Origin: Megalonaias nervosa
Lineage: Eukaryota > Mollusca > Bivalvia > Unionida > Unionidae
Assembly: GCA_016617855.1 (NCBI GenBank)
Contig: JAECUM010001094.1
Coordinates: forward strand, 62,001 to 126,000
DNA: 64,000 bases
Reading direction: 5' to 3'
Part shown: positions 56,101 to 62,100 of the stretch, piece after piece
Numbering within the stretch: the first letter of the stretch is position 1
Layout of the letters: every line of letters starts with the position of its first letter
The notes under the pieces: model-generated
What the model was told of the DNA's origin: nothing
The model's database searches: none
What the model saw: only the letters and a program-made list of their open reading frames with translations
Program-made: the position numbers and the translations under genes

Positions 56101-59100
56101 AATCAATGAATGAATGAATTGACTAAGTTCTGTGCACTTTTTTATCACATTAAAGATTTCCTTTACTGAACTCAGTAGGGGGGTTCAAACAAATGGGGAG
56201 GTATAGTCAGACTATAACAGACCCAGATACGGATAATCGTATTAAATCTACATTTCATTCCATTCATCACTGCATTTCATTTCCCATTGTTTTCCATTTA
56301 TTGTTTCAGAAATGCATTCAGGTTTTGTGTTTATAACTTTCAACCATCGTTTCCGTGCATTTTGAGTCAAAGAATTAGATGGTTATGCATTTGCAATAGT
56401 GAGGTTTTCCATTTTGAGGATGTTACTGTACAGGGAGATAACTATAGATGTTTTTTACCAGTCTTCTTAAATGAATGCTTTAAAGAAATCGCATAAATAC
56501 AGAATGCAAATGAAAGCAATGAATTTACTGTAAGTTAAAATAAAAAAGTGTACAATAATAAAGAAGAAGAGTGTCTGTCGGAAAATTTTATTTTTTATAA
56601 CATTCTGATAAAGACTGAACAGATATGATGATGTCATCCTTGTTTTTATGTCTGCCCTGACAAGAACAAAGGTGATGGCTTGTAAGTGATTAACAAACTG
56701 TCTGTCAATCTGATCTGGCTTATGCTAAAGACTTTTCATAAATTCAGTGGCAGCTTGAAAATGGTACATTCTCGTATTCATTTTTGAAATACATTCCTGT
56801 TTCATTCCATTTCACTTATCATTCAACATTCTGTGTTCTGTGTGTTGCATTTGTGCTCTCCAGTTTCTCAAAATACATTAATTCTATATTATTCATATTG
56901 CATTATGTTTGCATTCCATTTTTTATCATGCTGGTAAAGTTGCCAATTCTGTGACAAACCTCAAGATTTAAATAAATATTGATCCAGGTCTAAATATAAA
57001 TATAAATGATTGAAATTATAAATTAGTCTATGTATTTATGCTAGTTTCTACTAAAATTCACAGTAAACTAACAACTGATACTGGTCACATAAGGTTCATA
57101 CAAGTTGGTCCACTCAAATAATAATTGGAGATTAAAAATACAAGTCAAAATAACCAAGCATTTAACTGTGATTTTTCCAACCAAATAAAAATGATTAAAG
57201 TTTTCTTTGCAAATTTTTAATTTTTTGGGATGTCATTTTCTATGAAGAGCCAATTAACAGCATCTAGTTTGATAAAGCCTTCTACTGTTTTGTACAACCC
57301 ACGTGTCAATAACATGGTACAAGATGTATGTGCCAATAAACTGTTCAACTTTACAGGATACAAGAAACATAAATGTTACAAGAATATAAAAATTACACTG
57401 TATATTAAACAAGAAGCTGGCCATGTTGAAAAGGCCTCTACAAGCCTCAAAATGAATAATTGGTCACAGTAACCTACGTTTGGTGGACAGGTGCTGTACC
57501 TATCAAGACTGACTGACATAAAATTTCCATGACTCTGTAGTCATCAGTACCCATAAAAGTGAGCTAAATGTAAAGTCTGTCAAACTGATCTACCTTTACA
57601 AATTTCATGTTTTAAGCTGCATGATAACCAACTAATATCAGATGAATAAATGAAGAAAACAAAAAAGTTAATGTCAGGGAATCATGAATTGAAGGTTAAA
57701 ATGGCCTTCTGGGGGGATAATTATTGCTGTACAAATCAAGATGTATTCACATACCAAGTAATATGATTTGATGGCAAAAGACATACTTGAGAAACTGACC
57801 ACATTAATGAGGTGTATGCATGGTACAAAATGTTAACATTGAGGTTAATCTCCTGCCAAATGTACTATCACTGTGAGAAAAAAAAGAGGTAAAAATACTC
57901 ACTTCATGAGATGGCCCATGAGCCAGAATAATACACAATAAAGCTAATGCATGCTGAAGGTATATTCCAAATCAGAAAAGAGTGGGACAAAAATAAAATG
58001 AAAAGTGAATAAAATTAAAGACTGAAGTTAATCTAAGGTGAAGGCAGATATACAGATGTACAGACAGATGGACCAAAACTTTTACCTAGGCAGGATCAAC
58101 AAAAATATGGAAAATATCTCTAATTAAAACAGATGGTTGATCAGCTATAATGAATCAATGCTCTTTAAATTTTAAAGGATTCCCACACAACTGTATTTTA
58201 TGTAGCTGCCTATACAGCACACACTACAATGACAGAGTTGACCCTGAGCTTCTGGCATACAAATAACATGCCATCAATGAGAGTCTATTCTGACTGTTAT
58301 GCTGATACAGTTTGCAACAAATCTGGGTCTTCACTCTTAACATTTAAGTTTACAATAAAGACAAGCAAGCAGTACAACTGACTGAATTTGGATGACAGAC
58401 TTTACCTTGAAGTTCTTCTGGTAGGACTTGTAGGTGAAGGCCCTCTTCTGAAGCTCATCCATCTGGACCAGCAGTTTCTTAAGGACATTCTTTACCTTCT
58501 CCTTTTCGGAGTGGACATCCAGGATAATTGGATTCTGGGATGGTGGAAAATAAGGAGTTAGGATGACAACATTTTTCTTAGCACCAATAAAAAATTTGTT
58601 TTCAGCCTCATGGAGATGGGATCAACTGAGTCTACACATCTTCAAGTTGATGCTAATTAGTTAAAATATCATGAGTGATAATAAATTTATCACTTAGGCC
58701 TATCAGACAAATAATTAATTACTGGACAAAGATGACAGAATGAACTATTTCTTGGATGTATTATTCTGGGGCAACAATTCCAATACTGACACATTACCCC
58801 TGTGTGGAGGATGCATGTATAATGTCTCAAAACTGTTATGTTTATTCTTCTTTCTAGACCAATAATTGACTGGTTACATGTAAGATTACTACTTGAACAA
58901 GGTTTTAAATTTGACTGGTTACATGTAACAATACTACTCCAACAATGATTTAATTTGACTGGGTACATGAAACATTACTACTCCAACAATGATTTTCTTT
59001 GTTTTCAAAGCAATGTGCTTTCAAAGGAATTGGCATAATTTGAGCATACATTAAATGAAGCTTTGCTTACTGAAATGTGAAGTAAAGCATGCATTTTTTA

Positions 59101-62100
59101 TCCTGTTCATTTCACCAAGAGGTCTCAGAAGCATAAAATATAAAACTTAAAAATATGCAACCTGCATGTTTTTGGGTCACTTGGTTGAATGTGCTAGAGT
59201 AGATCTCTCAAATTAGGACCATAACTTGGGTCAAATTTTGTCAGAAAAATGTATAAATTTGGACTTGACTTAGCTCTTCCTCGTGTAAACCTCAAATTAG
59301 GACCATAGCTTGGTCGAATTTTGTCAGAAAATGTATAAATTTGGACTTGACTTAGCTCTTCCTCATGTAAACCTGAAATTAGGACCATAACTTGGTCAAA
59401 TTTTGTCAGAAAAATGTATAAATTTGGACTTGACTTAGCTCTTCCTCGTGTAAACCTCAAATTAGGACCATAGCTTGGTCAAATTTTGTCAGAAAATGTA
59501 TAAATTTGGACTTGACTTAGCTCTTCCTCATGTAAACCTCAAATTAGGATCATAGCTTGGTCAAATTTTGTCAGAAAATGTTTAATTTGGACTTGACTTA
59601 GCTCTTCCTCATGTAAACCTCAAATTAGGGCCATAGCTTGGTCGAATTTTGTCAGAAAATGTATAAATTTGAACTTGACTTAGCTCTTCCTCATGTAAAC
59701 CTCAAATATATTTTGCTTTCAATCCACAAAGTTCTTCAGAACTTATTGCACAAAAATAAAATTCCTGACGGACAGACATGGACAAAGGGACACTGGATAA
59801 TGCCATATGCACCCTTCTTAACAATATGGGAGGGGGCATAAAACAAATATTCTATGGAATATTGCCTCATTTTGCTCTATAACAGCTTAAAGGTAAACAG
59901 TTAGCAGAACAAGAAATGTAGGTCTCTGAGACCTTCTTTTTAATAGTTTAAACTTCATTCTTCCAAATGACTAAAATATCAGAAAAATGGAGTTCAATAT
60001 GTGCAAAAGATTAATGTTCAAACTATGGAAACAACAATTAAAACAACAATGCCATCAAAAATGTGTCACCAGTGTCTTTAGTGTTGCAGGTATGACAAAT
60101 ACACACCTGAGCCTCCTGCTTAACCTCTTTGACCTCCTTGCTGAGTTCAGCAATATCCTTGTCTAGGTGGGTGCAGAACTTGTCAATATTAGCATCACGT
60201 TCTGTTAGAGCCTTGTCGATGGCATTCCTCACATTGGTGATACTGGGATTCAGTGTCTGAAAGTTAATATATTCATGTGTATGTCAATGTATTATTTATC
60301 TGTTTGCTGGCACATCATCAAAATTCAGGCTCTACTGTGCCAAGTAAAAGTTTGAACAGTAAAAATGCTAAATATGAAAAACTGCTAAAACATAAACAAT
60401 AAAAGTAAAGCTGTAACAAATTCTTAATAAGTTCCAAGTAAACTGTCCAGAGTTTGTAATGTACCGAGTAAACTGTCCCGAGTTTGTAATGTACCAAGTA
60501 AACTGTCCAGAGTTTGTAATGTACCAAGTAAACTGTCCAGAGTTTGTAATGTACCTAGTAAACTGTCCAGAGTTTGTAATGTACCTAGTAAACTGTCCAG
60601 AGTTTGCAATGTACCAAGTAAACTGTCCAGAGTTTGTAATGTACCTAGTAAACTGTCCAGAGTTTGTAATGTACCTAGTAAACTGTCCCGAGTTTGTAAT
60701 GTACCAAGTAAACTGTCCAGAGTTTGCAATGTATCTAGTAAACTGCCCAGAGTTTGTAATGTACCAAGTAAACTGTCCAGATTTTGCAATGTACCTAGCA
60801 AACTGCTCAGAGTTTGCAATGTACCAAGTAAACTGTCCAGAGTTTGTAATGTACCAAGTAAACTGTCCAGAGTTTGTAATGTACCAAGAGTTTTACCGAC
60901 ATGAATCCCCTTCATATGTCTGAATACTAACACAACCGATAAACATTTAAAATGAATCAGACTGGAGAGATTATAGCTTTCTTCAGAAATGCACTGTGAC
61001 ACAGTTAAGTTAATAGACTACATGTCCTCAAAGACAGCAAGTAATGTGATCTTGTTGTTAAACTGGCAAAAATGTCAAACATTGAACATCTTTAGATGCA
61101 GGTTTTCATAATATATTGCAGCAAAATAAAGAAATATGTTATTAAAAAATAATTACTTTATCATTTTTTATTATTACCATTAATGTATTGTTCATATATT
61201 ATTTTTGATCTGCTGGGCTGATTACATTTTTTATTACCTTGTCCAGGACTAGTAGTTTCAGAAAATTCACCTGTACCACATGACTTTTTACCTGTCCAAA
61301 ATTTCAATCACTTCTCTACATTTGATCAGCCCTGAAAGATTACTGGTTTAACTCCCACAATACTGAGAACCATGGGAGGGGGGACAAATTTTTCATTAAA
61401 CATGAACTTGTGTGGAAGTTTTTGAGCCAATTGCCCCAGAATCAGACTTGTACTAGATGTCTTACTTTGAATTTTCCAAATGTTTAGTTGATTCATGATT
61501 GCAAGTATCCACTGGAAAATATCCCATGGGTCATACCCCAAACTGGAGCATATCCCATGGGTCATAACCCAAAATGGATTACATGAGTTGTGTGCCTTTT
61601 CTGCTGAAAGTGAATGTAAAGTTCTGTCAAGCAATATTCTAAATATAATTGTATTTAAATTGTGCAAGTCTGATCAATTCCCAGGGTTTCTAGGGAAGGG
61701 AGCCAGTAACAATACTCCTCTTGAATATAGTTATTTTTTGGCAGCCAATTTTAGTCAATTTCTCCACTGTCATTTAGGAGCAGATGCAGTTATAGACAGA
61801 TGGATGAACAGCTGGACAGACTGAGGATATGGACAGATGGATGAGCAGCTTGACAGACTGAGAATATGGACAGATGGATGAACAGCTTGACAGAGGATAT
61901 GTACAGATGGCTGGGCAGATGGACAGACTGAGGATATGGACATATGGATGGACAAATGGACAGACTGATAGTTGTCCTTAAGACAATTAATACTTGAAGG
62001 ATGATTTACCACAAAGGGATAGGATGATTTACTGTGAAATGGACAGGATGATGATTTACCACAAATGGACAGAATAATGAGTTACTGCAAAAGGATGGAA

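Noticed and set aside
60424..61002. 192-codon minus and 154-codon plus frames
   Set aside because: Both arise from the 30-bp array (10 codons); antisense images of each other.
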